Part shown: positions 1-12,269 of the stretch, in pieces
How positions within the stretch are numbered: the stretch's first letter is position 1
Layout of the letters: every line of letters begins with the position of its first letter
Assembly (NCBI GenBank): GCA_002914845.1
Contig: JXTC01000309.1
Span: 211,368-275,367 of the forward strand
Reading direction: 5' to 3'
Length of the DNA stretch: 64,000 nt
Origin: Trema orientale
Lineage: Eukaryota; Streptophyta; Magnoliopsida; Rosales; Cannabaceae
The notes under the pieces: generated by a model
Told to the model about the DNA's origin: nothing
Seen by the model: the letters and a program-made list of their open reading frames with translations, nothing else
The model's database searches: none
Made by a program: the position numbers and the translations under genes

Positions 1-317
1 TGTAATGTGTGTATTATTATTTATTTGATAGATTATATAGATACTAATTTTAGATAGATAATATTTTGAATTTACATAATCCTTAGTTGAAAAAAGATAT
101 GCATTAACAAAATTAGTTAGTTGTTAAGTTACTAACTTTGTTAATTTAATACAAAGTATGAAATGAGATGAATTTAGAGGTTTATAAATGTTGAAATGTG
201 ATACATTGACTTGGGTTTGAAGTATAGATTGGTGGTGTGCATTATTTTTTGCAGGGGGTTAGTCAATTTTTAAGCAGAAACTCCGTTGAATTTTAGTTAG
301 AATTTTAGTGAATAGTA

Positions 318-2827
318 ATGGATAAAAGTTGGATGATAAAGAGTAGATTGTCAAAAGAATATGAAGATAGGGTTGCACATTTCCTAAGATATGCCAAAAA
401 AAATGGTGTAGATCCTAATATGACTCCATGTCCATGTGTTAAGTGTGGTAACATTAATTATATGAGAGATTTCGACATAGGTGGACATTTATTTTTAATG
501 GGAATAGATACATCTTATACAAGATGGATATGGTATGGAGAACCCACACGTGAAGAAAATTTCCCTAACAAAAGAGCTCGAAAGGAATATATTTTCGAGA
601 AATACGAAGATCATCCGGTAGATATAGTTAATGATGTTGAAGAGAACTTTGCTAATCATCCGGATAAATTCATGAGTGGAGGATGCAGAGAAAGATCTAT
701 ATCCTGGTTCAAAAATCATGAAATTGTCATTCTTTTGTTACGATTTACAATTTAAAAGCTCGTAATGGGTGGAACGATAGTGGATTTTTTCAATTGCTTT
801 CATTATTAGAAGAGGTATTCCTAGAAAATAACAACATACCTAATTCTATGTATGAGGCGAAGAAAACATTACGCTCAATGCACATGGAGTATGAAAAGAT
901 ACATAGTTGTCCAAATAATTGTATATTGTACCGCAAAGAGTTTGCAGATGCAAGTAGTTATCCTATGTGCAAAAGTTCGAGATGGAAGGTTATGAAGCAC
1001 TCTAAATAAGAGAAGAAAGGGGTCCCAGCGAAAGTGTTGTGGTATATTCCATCCATTCCTCGATTTAGACGGTTGTTTCGGAATGAAGAACATGCTAAAA
1101 GTTTGATATGGCATAATGAAAAAAGAATCAAAGATGGAAAACTTCGGCATCCAGCATATTCTCTTGCTTGGAGAAAAATAGATAATATGTGGCCAATAAT
1201 AAAAAAAGATCCTAGAAATCTCAGACTTGGTCTTTCGGCTGAGGGCATAAACCCTCATAGTTCAATGAGTAGTAATTATAGTTGTTGGTCAGTTATACTT
1301 GTTAGTTATAATCTTCCTCCCTAGTTGTGTATGCTCACCATGTTAATCTCGAGATCTAAATAGCCTGGGAATAATATAGATGTTTATTTGGCACCGTAGA
1401 TAGACGATTTAAAAAGTCTATGGAATGGAGTCGATTGTTATAATGCAAGAAAAAAAGGAGAAATTTAATTTGAGGGCGATATTATTATGGATAATCAATG
1501 ATTTTCCGAGATATGGTAATTTGTCTGGATATTGTGTAAAGGGTTACAAAGCATGCCTAATATGTAGTGAGCATACACATGCAATAAGATTGAAGCATTA
1601 TAATAAAGAAGCTTATATGAGACATTGACGATTCCTATCTCTTGATCATGCTTATCGTAAATATACGAAGCGTTTTAATAGGAAAAAGGAGATCGAAAGT
1701 GCTCCTAGTCCATTAAGTGGTGAGGAAGTTTTTGAATAAGTTAGTCGAATAGTTAACAAATTTAGAAAAATTGTGAAAAAAAAGAGCCAAAGAAATAAGA
1801 AAGAAAAAGGGAAAATGACACAATACACGGAGAAGGAAGAAACAAAGAGTGACTGTTGGAAAATGAAATCTATTTTCTTTGAGTTAGAGTATTGGAAGCA
1901 TAATATTTTGCAGCACAATCTTGATGTCATGCACATTAAGGAGAATGTTTGTGATAGTATTATTGGGACTTTGCTTAACATACCCAGAAAAATAAAAGAT
2001 GGTATTGTCGCTCATCTTGATCTTGTGGAAATGGTAATAAGAAAAAATTTAACTCCTAAATTAGGTGAGAAGTAAACATTTTTACTGGTAGCTTGTTTTA
2101 ATTTGACAAAAGAAGAGAAGCGTCAAATATGCGAGACTTTAGCCAATATAAAAGTTTCGGATAGTTATTCCTCAAACATTCACAACTTGGTGTCTACGAA
2201 AGATTTAAGACGAATTGGGTTGAAGTCACATGATTGTCATGCCTTGATGCAACAATTACTTCCAGTTGCAATCCGTAGAATTTCTTAAAATCATATCAGA
2301 TTTACGATCACGAGATTATATTTTTTCTTCAATACTATTTATGCTAAAGCAGTGGATGTAACTAAGTTGGAATCACTTCAAAAGAAATCGTCATTACATT
2401 GTGTCTTCTCGAGCAATATTTTCCTCCGTCGTTCTTTGATATTATGGTTCATTTAACTGTACATTTAGTAAAGGAAATTAAGTTAGGTGGTCCAGTTTAT
2501 TTGCGATGGATGTATCCAATTGAAAGATTAATGAAAATTTACAAGGGTTATGTTAGAAATCAAAATCATTCTGAGGCATGTATAGTTGAATGTTACATAG
2601 CTGAAGAAGCTATAAAATTTTGTTCAGAGTATATTGGTCATGCTCAGACTATCGGTATTCTGAAACCTCGACGGTTAGCAGAATTTCAAACCAAAGGTGT
2701 AGGTGTTGGTAATCCCACTCTCGTTGATTGCACAGATTTAGAGCTAGCTCGTAGGATTGTGCTAAAAAATACAGCAGATATTCAACCTTATATCAAGGTC
2801 GTGTTCGAGGTAAAAGTAAATTTGTAG
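318..2827 (+). pseudogene. TNP2-like CACTA transposase, broken by stops
   Basis: The first open stretch (318-755, 145 aa) begins MDKSWM and holds the N-terminal transposase-associated domain: a CPCVKC zinc-binding-like pair, then GHLFLMGID and the WIYYGE-like WIWYGEP. Later stretches match the TNP2 family: SSYPMCKSSRWK near 950-990 (normally a CPxC..RWK motif), a long piece around 1034-1324, IINDFPRYGNLSGYCVKGYKACL-type residues near 1490-1560, and DVMHIKENVCDSIIGTLLN near 1922-1980. DUF4218-type sequence (LEQYFPPSFFDIMVHLTVHL) lies at 2399-2827. In-frame stops occur near 1007, 1322, 1626, 1736, 2073 and 2286, and reading frames change between pieces. Some breaks could be introns, but there are too many for an intact gene. 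Function would have been cutting and joining at CACTA ends. Confidence 0.8.
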
Positions 2828-2830
2828 CAC

Positions 2831-3446
2831 AAAGAGAAGTGTTCAAGAGGCCTAGTGGGGGATTAAGAAAATTACAAGAACGCCAATTTCACTATGAGAG
2901 ACAAAGAGATAAAGCATGGGAGGAAAAATTAGTAAGTTAGAAAGAATGTACGAAGAACGCCTCCAAAAGCAAGAGATTACATTGCAACAAAGATTTGACA
3001 AGTTTCAAAATATGATTTTGAAATCCATGGGTGCACTTGGAAAAAAGAATCCAAAAACTGGTGTCCATGAGCCTGAAATTGATGTTGAAGATGCCGAGAT
3101 GGATATTGATGATCCCAAAGAGCCTGAATTTTATGCCACGATGCCTGAAGTAGAAGACAATAGTGCAACGCCAATCTCGATAAAAACTATACTAGTACAG
3201 CTTTCCTATCTCTTTATATATATACTATATAATTGTACTAATATATTTAATATGCAGTTTATACCGTCTAGGTTAACGGTAGAACCAGATAATGAGATAG
3301 TTATCGCCAGTTTCATGGTGAATATTGGAGCAACTATGGTTCATGGGATGAATTTAGGCAAGGATCATGTTCGAGTTTCAATCAAAGAGGTATTCAACAA
3401 GCATGCGGTCCTCCCGATTCCCATTCCATTTGTGATATCTTCCTAG
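2831..3446 (+). pseudogene. charged coiled-coil C-terminal part of the CACTA transposase region
   Basis: After the DUF4218-type piece the sequence encodes a basic and acidic stretch containing RGLRKLQERQ-like residues, then KISKLERMYEERLQKQEITLQQ (2930-3000) with heptad spacing, then an acidic run. This arrangement is common at the C-terminus of Ptta/En/Spm-type transposases. The longest open piece is 2916-3446 (176 aa). Its end (DNEIVIASFMVNIGATMVHG onward, 3280-3440) resembles the linker domain that precedes the Ulp1-like protease in these elements. Whether it belonged to the transposase or to the protease ORF cannot be settled here. Confidence 0.55.
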
Positions 3447-4104
3447 TTATGTCTACAATTGATACACTAGTATCTTGGCCTAAGTTTCTAGTACTACTTG
3501 GGAATGATGAGGTAAATTCTCAAATTTTTACTTAACTAGTTTAATACAATATACATCATTCTAACTAATTAAAATATAGTCACAAAGGAATAAAAATTTG
3601 TCACCGCCCATATAGCCAGTGACTCAACCTCAATAGAAAAAAGCGGTTCCTTCATCATCATCCAGTGCTAGGCCCGTGCATTCGGAGTTGCCTACACAAA
3701 CTCCTTATCTTCCCCCAACATTGAAGTCTTTATATTCAACAATTTTAAAATTCAACATTAACTTCAATGTTACAATACTGATAGTACAAGAGATATGCGG
3801 GATTGAGGAGCATCAACTTTATATGGCAACGGAAGACATAATATATTTCTATCTTCTCCAAGAGATTTGTGCTACATGCATCTCGATGTATATTAAGTAA
3901 GTACACTAATATATTTTCTTTTTTTATATACATATTGCTTATTTTCTTAATTTATAGTAACATAATATATTTTTGGTTTCTAATAAGGTACTTGTACCAT
4001 GAACTCTTGAGTTTCAAATGATTGCACTTATTTTAATTTATTGATCTTTCTATCATATCTAAAGTTCTCGGTGTAAAGAATGATAGTCGTCCTCGTGATC
4101 TTGT

Positions 4105-4883
4105 ACAAAGACTCCATGTAACAAACAAAGGAATGCTATTATTAGCTCCTTATAATCTTAGGTAAATATTATCTTTCTTTGACTAAAATATTATATGGTT
4201 GAGTTATTTATGTTTTCTTGTAGTTATAATTGGTTACATTGCTTTGAATAGGCAACATTGGATGCTAATGGTGATTAATGTGGCCCAAAAAAATATTTAT
4301 TTCTTTGATCCACTTGGACAACAACCAAGACAGGATGCCCAAAATCTCATAAATTGGCTCATGTGGTTTATAATATAATATACTTAATATATGTTTACGT
4401 AATTAATCCATTAGTAATATGACATTTGTTTTCTTTTAGTGCATTCCAAATATATAATGTGGACAACTGAAAAAAGGGACAACGACCAAGGTAGTATGCA
4501 ATTAAGGTATGATCTATAACGATTATACTTATTAAGGTATGCAATTGATGTTTATATATTTTAACTGTATATAGTTCTCATCATAATCGTAGTATCTATC
4601 TCCACCCAATTACATGGAGTGTGGTTTTTATGTCTTGCGCATGATGCGAGACTTGGTGAAGGATAATAGTCCAGTAGATTATATTGGATCAAATGTAAGT
4701 ATCTTGATACTTTACTTTGTTTGTCTAAAAGTATTTAAATTCACACATGTACCTGTCATTTTTAGTTACTAAATTTGATTTGTGTTTATAAACTTATAGT
4801 GTCGCGGCCAAGAAATTTATTCAGTGGATAACATCAATGAAATGCGTGAAGAATGGGCCGTAACCATAACTAATCATCTATGA
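4105..4883 (+). pseudogene. Ulp1-like C48 cysteine protease ORF of the CACTA element
   Basis: Separate pieces, probably exons, encode a SUMO-protease fold. NKGMLLLAPYNLR lies near 4126-4161. QHWMLMVINVAQKNIYFFDPLG (4254-4320) carries the catalytic His next to Trp and the D of FDPLG. MECGFYVLRMMRDLVKDN (about 4616-4670) carries the catalytic Cys. A last piece, CRGQEIYSVDNINEMREEW, ends at a TGA at 4881-4883. Splice-like GT/AG boundaries separate some pieces. His, Asp and Cys positions are still recognisable, unlike the badly broken transposase. Ulp1-like ORFs are frequent passengers of plant CACTA and Mutator-like elements. No complete reading frame could be traced. Confidence 0.65.
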
Positions 4884-5242
4884 TTGGTCTCGATTGGTTA
4901 GACTATATTCTTGGACTTAGTTATTAGTATAATTCGTCGGAATTATGTTGTAAGTTTTAGTGATATGCTCAAGTATTAGGTTATATTTCTAATTTGTTGA
5001 CTTTATATATGTTAGATAGATTAGTCTAACCTTAAATTAAGTTAATTAACTTGCAAGTGGTAGTGGTACACATATTGTGTTGTATTTGTTTATGTAATAG
5101 AACTTTAGTTGCTTACATTTATTTGTGAATTTATCTGGGTCTGGATATTATAGAAGTCGAATGAGACTGTTTATATGCAGATTTTTATTGTGTGGAATTT
5201 TGTAAATTACCCAGGAGAAGGAAAAAAATTTCCCCTACGGTA

Positions 5243-5511
5243 GACCTTTAACGGTGGTTCCACGTGGAACCGCCGTTAAAGGTCAACAACAAACCGTTAA
5301 TGACGGTTGTAACCGCCATTAAAAATGGGATCAATTACAGTAGTTATATCAGAACCGCCATAATTGATCATCGTCAAAGATATTTAATAGCGGTTATAAC
5401 CGCCGTTGAACATATCAATTACGGCGGTTCTATTGATCTATCTTTCATGGTAGTTATCAACCGTCGTTATATGCAAATTAACCACCGTGAATGTCTCTTT
5501 TTGTAGTAGTG
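5243..5511 (+). repeat. CACTA subterminal repeats and terminal inverted repeat
   Basis: A 42-bp near-perfect palindrome occupies 5243-5284, with arms of the type GACCTTTAACGGNGGTTCCA and one mismatch pair. It is followed by dispersed copies of AACCGCC, GGCGGTT and ACGGCGGTT in both orientations at about 5310-5490. The block ends at the terminal motif 5498-5511. Such GC-richer repeats inside AT-rich DNA are the usual transposase-binding zone of CACTA elements. Confidence 0.8.
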
Positions 5512-7077
5512 ATTACTAAAAAAAAAAAGATAATCCACAACACATCTTTTGCAACACCAGTCAAAAAAATATTGTGTAATGTGTCTATTTTTTTTATATG
5601 ATTCCAACACCAATTGAGATTCAATCATGTTGAAAAAAAAAATAACTCATTCGTCTAATAGATCTAAATCAAAAAAGAAAATCTCATATTTAAGTAGTAC
5701 TATAAACCATATCTACATCTGGACTTATTATAAAACTAAATAAAAACTGAAAAAATCTCTCATCCCCGCAAGAGATCAGGGAGGAAGAGGAGGAAAAGAG
5801 GAGGCTGGAGAAAGAGAATGTGATCTCCTCTCTGACCTCTGTAAAAACAACAATGGAGCTTTCTTTTTTAGAGAGAAAAGCAAATACAAAGAGAAATAGG
5901 GTTTAAGCTGTTTTAAACTGTTTTGCTTTGCAGGGCCATTCTATTGTCGCTTGTTCTTTTTTGTTGTCCTTTATGTTTACAGTTTTATGCCGTTGCCTAA
6001 AACGCTGCCGTTTACCATTGCAGCTGTTTCTCTCTTTGGTCACATTGACTCTCTGATTTTTAGACTTGATTTTGTAATGTCATTCTGACTTTTGGAATTT
6101 CCTTAAAAATTGGGATGAAAATTTAGCTCTTAATTTGTTTCGAATCTTCTTTTGTCCTCCCCTTTGCTTCATGACTGCTTAACCTATGTTTTATTGGAGG
6201 TTGATCAATGCCATAACAATGCCTTCGTCATACTTACAACGGTCCTCTCATTTTGAATAACATGATACCTTTTTTTTTTTTTTTTGAAATAAACATGAAT
6301 TGCTTAACTTCAGTAAAACTCGAATTACAATTAATACGTTTTTTTCTCCATTGACATTTAATTCAAGTCAACAATGCATGATCGCAAGCTTAAGTACTCG
6401 ATGCCCTCACTCTGCAATATTGAGATCAAAGTTCGGATCCCCTTACTCTCTATATTAAAATTATATAAAATAAATAAAAATGACAAATAATAAATAACCA
6501 ATATCCATTATTTTTTTTGAGGGGATAATATCCATTATACGTATGCCCACCAACGTTTTCTTATATTTCAAAATAGAAATGACAATTTTTTCCCGACTAA
6601 TTTGGATGATGTGACCGTTTATGTGGCTGTTATGACCAAAAAAAAAAAGGGGGCAGTTATTGACTATGATTTGGGAAATTATCCTATGTGCCTTTTTTTC
6701 CGACATAAAAATGTTACATTTTCTAAAATATAAGAGGAAGGAAAAAAAATTAGTTTAGAGCTTCCTTAAAATTTTTGAATTAAAACTCCTAGCAAATTTC
6801 TCCCCTAATGAAAAAAAAAAAAAAGATTCAGTTGACTAAAACTCCTAGCAAATTTCTCCCCTGATGAAATTGAGAAAAGAAAAAATGATTTTCTTTTTTG
6901 AGGTGAACATGTAAACTTAATATTTATCCATTCTATTCATATAGAAAATCAAATTTTTTTTTAAAAAAAAGGAACAAAATAATATTAATAAAAAAATAAG
7001 TTGAACTGGATACAAGAATAATATCATTTCACGTGGTTGGACATTCTATTGCACCAGATCTGGAAGAGAGCGGGAAT
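5512..7077. other. intergenic, AT-rich, no gene seen
   Basis: No coding sequence was recognised between the CACTA end and the receptor-kinase duplication. The stretch is rich in A and T homopolymers. A short imperfect direct repeat (AAACTCCTAGCAAATTTCTC) occurs at about 6783 and 6837. A purine-rich GAGGAAGAGGAGG block lies at 5780-5815. Confidence 0.6.
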
Positions 7078-7499
7078 TTTATTTTTTTTCTTTTAATGAA
7101 AATTCTTAATTCAAAGGTTTTCTTTTTTCTTTTTTCCCCCCTTGTTTGTTAGAGAGAAATACAGATATTTCGTTTTTGTTTAATTCATGTGTATAGATGT
7201 ATAAATATAATTTTTTTTTTGGTTGCTGAAGTCAAACCTTTTTTCAGTGATAATGGCGTGTACGTTGGGAGGCTTTCACCCAATGAGTCTTTTCAATCCC
7301 TTTTCGTAGAATAAATAGTCACTGAAGTGAAGAACGAAGCTACTCGGAAAATTAAACACTAGTTGAATATACGCGACGTATTAATTCAGTAGCGGGTTCG
7401 TAGTTACGTTCGTGCACTAAACTCTCATCATCTTCAAGCCTCCACCCACAAAAAAAAAAAAAAAAAAAAAACAGAGACATCTGGAGTTTAACACTCACC

Positions 7500-9123
7500 A
7501 TGAAACACGTTCAAAACCTGAACCGTGTTCCTCTGTTTCTCCATCACATTATCTTGCTAACCAGTTTGGTTCCACTAAAAACCAGTTCAATAATATCGCC
7601 AAGAACACAAGCTGAAGCTTTGGTCAAATGGAAGAACAGCTTGTTGCTTCCACCATCTTCTCTGGACTCATGGTCCCTCTCCAAAATCAACCACCTTTGC
7701 TCCTCCTGGGAGGGCATTTACTGCGGCGGCTCCACAGCTGAAGTCGACGGAATAGACCTCTCCGACTCTAATGTGACAGGAACGTTAACCCAATTCGATT
7801 TTTGTCCATTTCTTAATATCACCGTTTTCGACCTTTCCAAAAACAATCTCAGCGGGCCGATACCGTCAGCCATAGGTAATCTTTCGAAGCTCCGTTGGTT
7901 GGACTTGGGAAGCAACAATCTTTACGGAGAAATACCAGAAGAGATAAGCCGGTTAACAGAGCTCGAGCTGCTTTTCTTGGATAACAACAATCTCAATGGT
8001 ACAATTCCTTCTGAGCTTGGATTTTGCACTAACCTCAATTATTTGCGCCTCAGTAAGAACAAACTCGGAGGGGAATTGCCTTTATCGCTGTCCAACTTGA
8101 GTGACATTAGAAAATTGGGCTTACATGATAATTTATTTTCCGGTCGCCTTCCTCCTGCTTTGGTCTCCAGTTGGACTGCTCTCACCTGGTTGCGACTTGA
8201 AAAAAACAGATTCGGTGGGGAAATTCCGCCGGAAATTGGGCAGCTGAAGAGTCTCATGTTCCTTTTCCTTTACCAAAATAACTTGTCAGGTTCAATTCCA
8301 CGGGAAATTGGGATGTTGACAAATCTCACCGACTTGGATCTCTCCGGAAACCAACTCTCGGGTCCAATCCCGGCTACTCTCGGGAAACTCACCAATCTCC
8401 GGTATTTGCGACTTTCTGGCAACGGTCTCGTTGGAACAGTCCCGAAAGATATCGAGAATCTGGGTTTCTTACAACACTTTGATGTCAACACCAACAAATT
8501 GTCAGGAGCGTTGCCGAATATAGTCAGTCAGAGCTTGGCGTACCTTAGCTTTTCAAACAACGGCTTCTCCGGAGAACTGCCCCGAAATCTAGGCACCCTT
8601 CAAGGTGTGAACGCTCTTGACCTTTCGGCTAACAATTTTACAGGGAACATACATAAAGAATTTGGTTCTTGTAGCGGATTAATAAACCTGAATCTTAGCC
8701 ATAACGCTCTGTCTGATGAAATGCCCCTTGAACTGGGCAACATGCCTTCTCTGAAGAAATTGGATCTTAGCAGCAATTCGATTTCGGGACAAATCCCTTC
8801 GAATCTCTTCTACCACAAAACGTTGGAGATACTCAACCTGTCGCATAACCATCTCGAGGGAGGTATCCCGTCGCCAGATTTCGACCAAGTCAGTCATCGA
8901 TCCTTTGATTTTTCTCACAACAACTTGTCTGGTGCTGTCCCAGTGGCATTCCTGACAATGCGGGCAGATGCTTTTGCCGAGAACTCTGGGTTGTGCGGAA
9001 ATATTTCAGGACTTAATCCATGCAGCGTATTTTCCTTGGAAAAAAAGAAAAGCAGTGAGAATCTTCTTATTGGTGTCCTTGTTACCGTTTGTAGCCTGAT
9101 AGTGTCTGTGATTGTCGTTGTAG
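7500..9123 (+). CDS. LRR receptor-like kinase, copy 1, ectodomain and transmembrane part (kinase half in gap)
   Basis: The ATG at 7500 follows a long A tract and opens a hydrophobic signal peptide (residues about 1-33). An LRRNT_2 cap comes next ([20 protein letters not shown], then a cysteine pair ending WEGIYC). Repeated LxxLxLxxNxLxGxIP units run to about residue 500, followed by a second cap (NSGLCGNISGLNPC) and a transmembrane helix ([20 protein letters not shown]). Order and sequence fit the MDIS1-interacting receptor-like kinase 2 (MIK2) group of LRR-XII/XIb-type plasma-membrane receptors. The coding sequence runs into the N gap directly after the membrane helix. Relative to copy 2 it lacks one LRR and has one extra Ser in CSSWEG. 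Ligand and pathway are not readable from the sequence. Intactness of the kinase is unknown. Confidence 0.88.
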
Positions 9124-10037
9124 NNNNNNNNNNNNNNNNNNNNNNNNNNNNNNNNNNNNNNNNNNNNNNNNNNNNNNNNNNNNNNNNNNNNNNNNNNNNN
9201 NNNNNNNNNNNNNNNNNNNNNNNNNNNNNNNNNNNNNNNNNNNNNNNNNNNNNNNNNNNNNNNNNNNNNNNNNNNNNNNNNNNNNNNNNNNNNNNNNNNN
9301 NNNNNNNNNNNNNNNNNNNNNNNNNNNNNNNNNNNNNNNNNNNNNNNNNNNNNNNNNNNNNNNNNNNNNNNNNNNNNNNNNNNNNNNNNNNNNNNNNNNN
9401 NNNNNNNNNNNNNNNNNNNNNNNNNNNNNNNNNNNNNNNNNNNNNNNNNNNNNNNNNNNNNNNNNNNNNNNNNNNNNNNNNNNNNNNNNNNNNNNNNNNN
9501 NNNNNNNNNNNNNNNNNNNNNNNNNNNNNNNNNNNNNNNNNNNNNNNNNNNNNNNNNNNNNNNNNNNNNNNNNNNNNNNNNNNNNNNNNNNNNNNNNNNN
9601 NNNNNNNNNNNNNNNNNNNNNNNNNNNNNNNNNNNNNNNNNNNNNNNNNNNNNNNNNNNNNNNNNNNNNNNNNNNNNNNNNNNNNNNNNNNNNNNNNNNN
9701 NNNNNNNNNNNNNNNNNNNNNNNNNNNNNNNNNNNNNNNNNNNNNNNNNNNNNNNNNNNNNNNNNNNNNNNNNNNNNNNNNNNNNNNNNNNNNNNNNNNN
9801 NNNNNNNNNNNNNNNNNNNNNNNNNNNNNNNNNNNNNNNNNNNNNNNNNNNNNNNNNNNNNNNNNNNNNNNNNNNNNNNNNNNNNNNNNNNNNNNNNNNN
9901 NNNNNNNNNNNNNNNNNNNNNNNNNNNNNNNNNNNNNNNNNNNNNNNNNNNNNNNNNNNNNNNNNNNNNNNNNNNNNNNNNNNNNNNNNNNNNNNNNNNN
10001 NNNNNNNNNNNNNNNNNNNNNNNNNNNNNNNNNNNNN
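9124..10037. other. assembly gap (914 N)
   Basis: This is a run of undetermined bases. By comparison with copy 2 (13963-15264) it should hold the juxtamembrane and kinase coding sequence, the single intron and the 3' UTR of copy 1. Copy 2 has about 1.3 kb here and is itself missing some sequence, so the gap size is probably underestimated. Confidence 0.97.
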
Positions 10038-10137
10038 ATCTAAATGCGTACCAAAAGAATTAACAATGAAAAAAGGGTAAAATTAGGACTATATAAATAT
10101 CTAGAAAATGAAATTAATCGAAAAGATACTAATAAAA

Positions 10138-11900
10138 TTTTATACTTTCCAAAACTTATGTGTTTCTCCTTTCATAGGGCTTCTTTCTTCTCTAATCTAT
10201 AAATGTCGATATATACATTTATATGAACTTATTTGGTAAATTCATTGTTTTATATTTACTCAGAGAGAAAAGAAGAAAAAAGTTAGTCGCTTTATTCAAG
10301 AGATTAGTAAATTTTTATAGTTCTCTCCACTGCTTATTTTCTTGAAAGCAGAAGAAAAAAGTTAATAGAAGAAGACAACGTTAGTCAGTCTGTTATCTCA
10401 CCTTAACTTTGCTAAAAAGAATGGGCTTACTTAAATGAGGTATCATTTTCTCATAGGATGGACAGAGAATGAGACAGATTTTTAGACAGAGGATCAAAGT
10501 CCGAATTTTCAACCCAACAACCATATGCCGATATGCGGAATAGTAACAAAGATAAATTTCAAAGCGTGATATTTTGGGAACTCAAAGAATTTGGAAAGAC
10601 AAAGAGGAATAAAAATACCGCAAACTACGAATAAAATCATTGGAGGGCGGGGAAAGAGCTATATAGGGTCTAGTGGAGGCATAGGGATTTTTTGAGAAAA
10701 AAATTGTGTACGCACATTATTCATATATTGAGTCTGCTATTTTATCTTTCAATTGTAATACTTGTCAATACAATAAAAGTTATAAATTATTTCTACTATT
10801 AAATCTTCCTCTCCTAGAACCAAACGACATGTCGTTTCTGTACAACGACAACTCTTCTTCCTTCGATCAAATGATGTGTCGTTTTTCGCCTGACAGAGGC
10901 CAAATGACACGTCGTACAGAGTCGTCCTTGACCTCCAGCCGGGTCCGTCCGACCCAGTTCGGGCCCGTGTGACCCAATCTGGCTATATCTTGGCTTCTGA
11001 TACTCCGTTTTCGACGATTTTTATGGGGGGTTTGTCACAAATTCAATTTACAATGGTTTTGTAACATTTATTTCGGAAAAAAATGCTCCAAAAAAGTGCA
11101 GAAAAATCGACAAGGAACCGGCCATTTTCAAAGTTTTAAACCTTCAAAAAATTTAACAAATCTGGCCAAAACAAATACAAACTCCACAAATGTGATGCCC
11201 ACAACACATATTTGCCATCAATGATTAAAAAACATGATTGTTTGTACCCAAAAACATTTTTGGAAGTACCAGGCATATATATCCAAAAAATATCCCAAAA
11301 AAAATCCGAAAATAAAATTTAAAACCAAACAAGATAATAGCTTTAAGTTAAATAGTTTAGCTCTTCATACCAATTGTTGTAATAAAAACTAGAAACAACT
11401 AACATCAATCCATTTAAAAGCTTAAAGTATATATATTGACAGAGACTTGAATATTACCTCTAATGGTGGGCTGCGGTATGGTCGGCCATTGTCCTCTCAA
11501 GGGCTCCTACAAGTTGTGAAAATGGTGAAGAAAATGGAAGAGGAGCTATGGTGCTCAACACCTTTTTGCTCTCTGGGTGCTCTGCCGAAAACCTCAACAT
11601 TTTGCTGCACACAAAACTGGTCAACGACCAGTTTTCATACAACGGACAATGGGCTAAAGGGCCTTGTCACTTGTGTGTATGGCAGATCACACCCTTGACC
11701 CAATGGGCTGGCCAAGGTATCCAAAAAAGTATAAAACCATAAGCTTCATTTATATTAAGATATGTGGTTCATCCCATTATGGCTCAATTAGTAATACTAT
11801 GCAAATATTATACATATGAATATAGTTGTCCTTAATATGCTTTAATTAAGACATAATGAGTTACTAATGATTATACTAGTCCATATAAAATATTCTAACA
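10138..11900. other. intergenic between the two receptor-kinase copies
   Basis: No convincing gene was found. Open stretches at 10706-10972 and 11447-11742 lack recognisable domains and overlap in several frames. The block at 10822-10920 carries a perfect 16-bp palindrome (AAACGACATGTCGTTT, 10822-10837) followed by related motifs (ATGTGTCGTTT, AAATGACACGTCGT). This motif recurs elsewhere in the window. Confidence 0.55.
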
Positions 11901-12269
11901 TTTTATTTTTTTTTCTTTTAATGAAAATTCTTAATTCAAAGGTTTTTTTTCCCCTTGTTTTTAAGAGAGAAATACAGGATATTTCGTTTTTGTTTAATTC
12001 ATGTGTATGGATATATAAATATAATTTTTTTTTTTTTTTGGTTGCTGAAGTTAACGTGTTTTTCAGTGATAATGGCGTGTATGTTGACAGTCACTGAAGT
12101 GAAGAACGAAGCTACTCGGAAAAATTAAACACTAGTTGATCATACGCGTTAATTCAGTAGCGTTATCGTAGTTACGTTCGTGCACTAAACTCTCATCATC
12201 TTCAAGCCTCCACCCACAAAAAAAAAAAAAAAAAAAAAAAACAGAGACATCTGGAGTTTAACAATCACC

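Larger units (their letters stand above)
1..5511 (+). mobile_element. CACTA (En/Spm) DNA transposon, decayed, left end outside window
   Basis: The right end is visible. The bases at 5498-5511 read TTTTTGTAGTAGTG, the reverse complement of CACTACTACAAAAA, which is a typical CACTA terminal inverted repeat. Just inside it lie short direct and inverted copies of an ACCGCCGTT-type motif, as expected of subterminal transposase-binding repeats. Upstream on the same strand come, in order, a transposase-associated domain, TNP2-like transposase pieces, a DUF4218-like piece, a charged coiled-coil tail and a Ulp1-like protease. That order is usual for plant autonomous CACTA elements. The coding parts carry stop codons and frame breaks, so this copy is not autonomous. 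The left terminus is not in the window, so length and target duplication cannot be measured; the three bases after the end are ATT. Confidence 0.88.
7078..10137 (+). repeat. direct segmental duplication, copy 1
   Basis: The sequence from about 7078 (T-rich tract followed by CTTTTAATGAAAATTC) through the promoter, the A-tract before the start codon, the receptor-kinase coding part and, after the N gap, 10038-10137 is nearly identical to 11901-15357. The start codons are 4770 bp apart. The right boundary is sharp: both copies share sequence up to AAAAGATACTAA and then diverge. Copy 1 lacks the kinase half because of the gap. Confidence 0.92.

Noticed and set aside
7500..10043. 847-aa open frame for receptor-kinase copy 1
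   Set aside because: The second half is translated N. Only 7500-9123 is supported by sequence.
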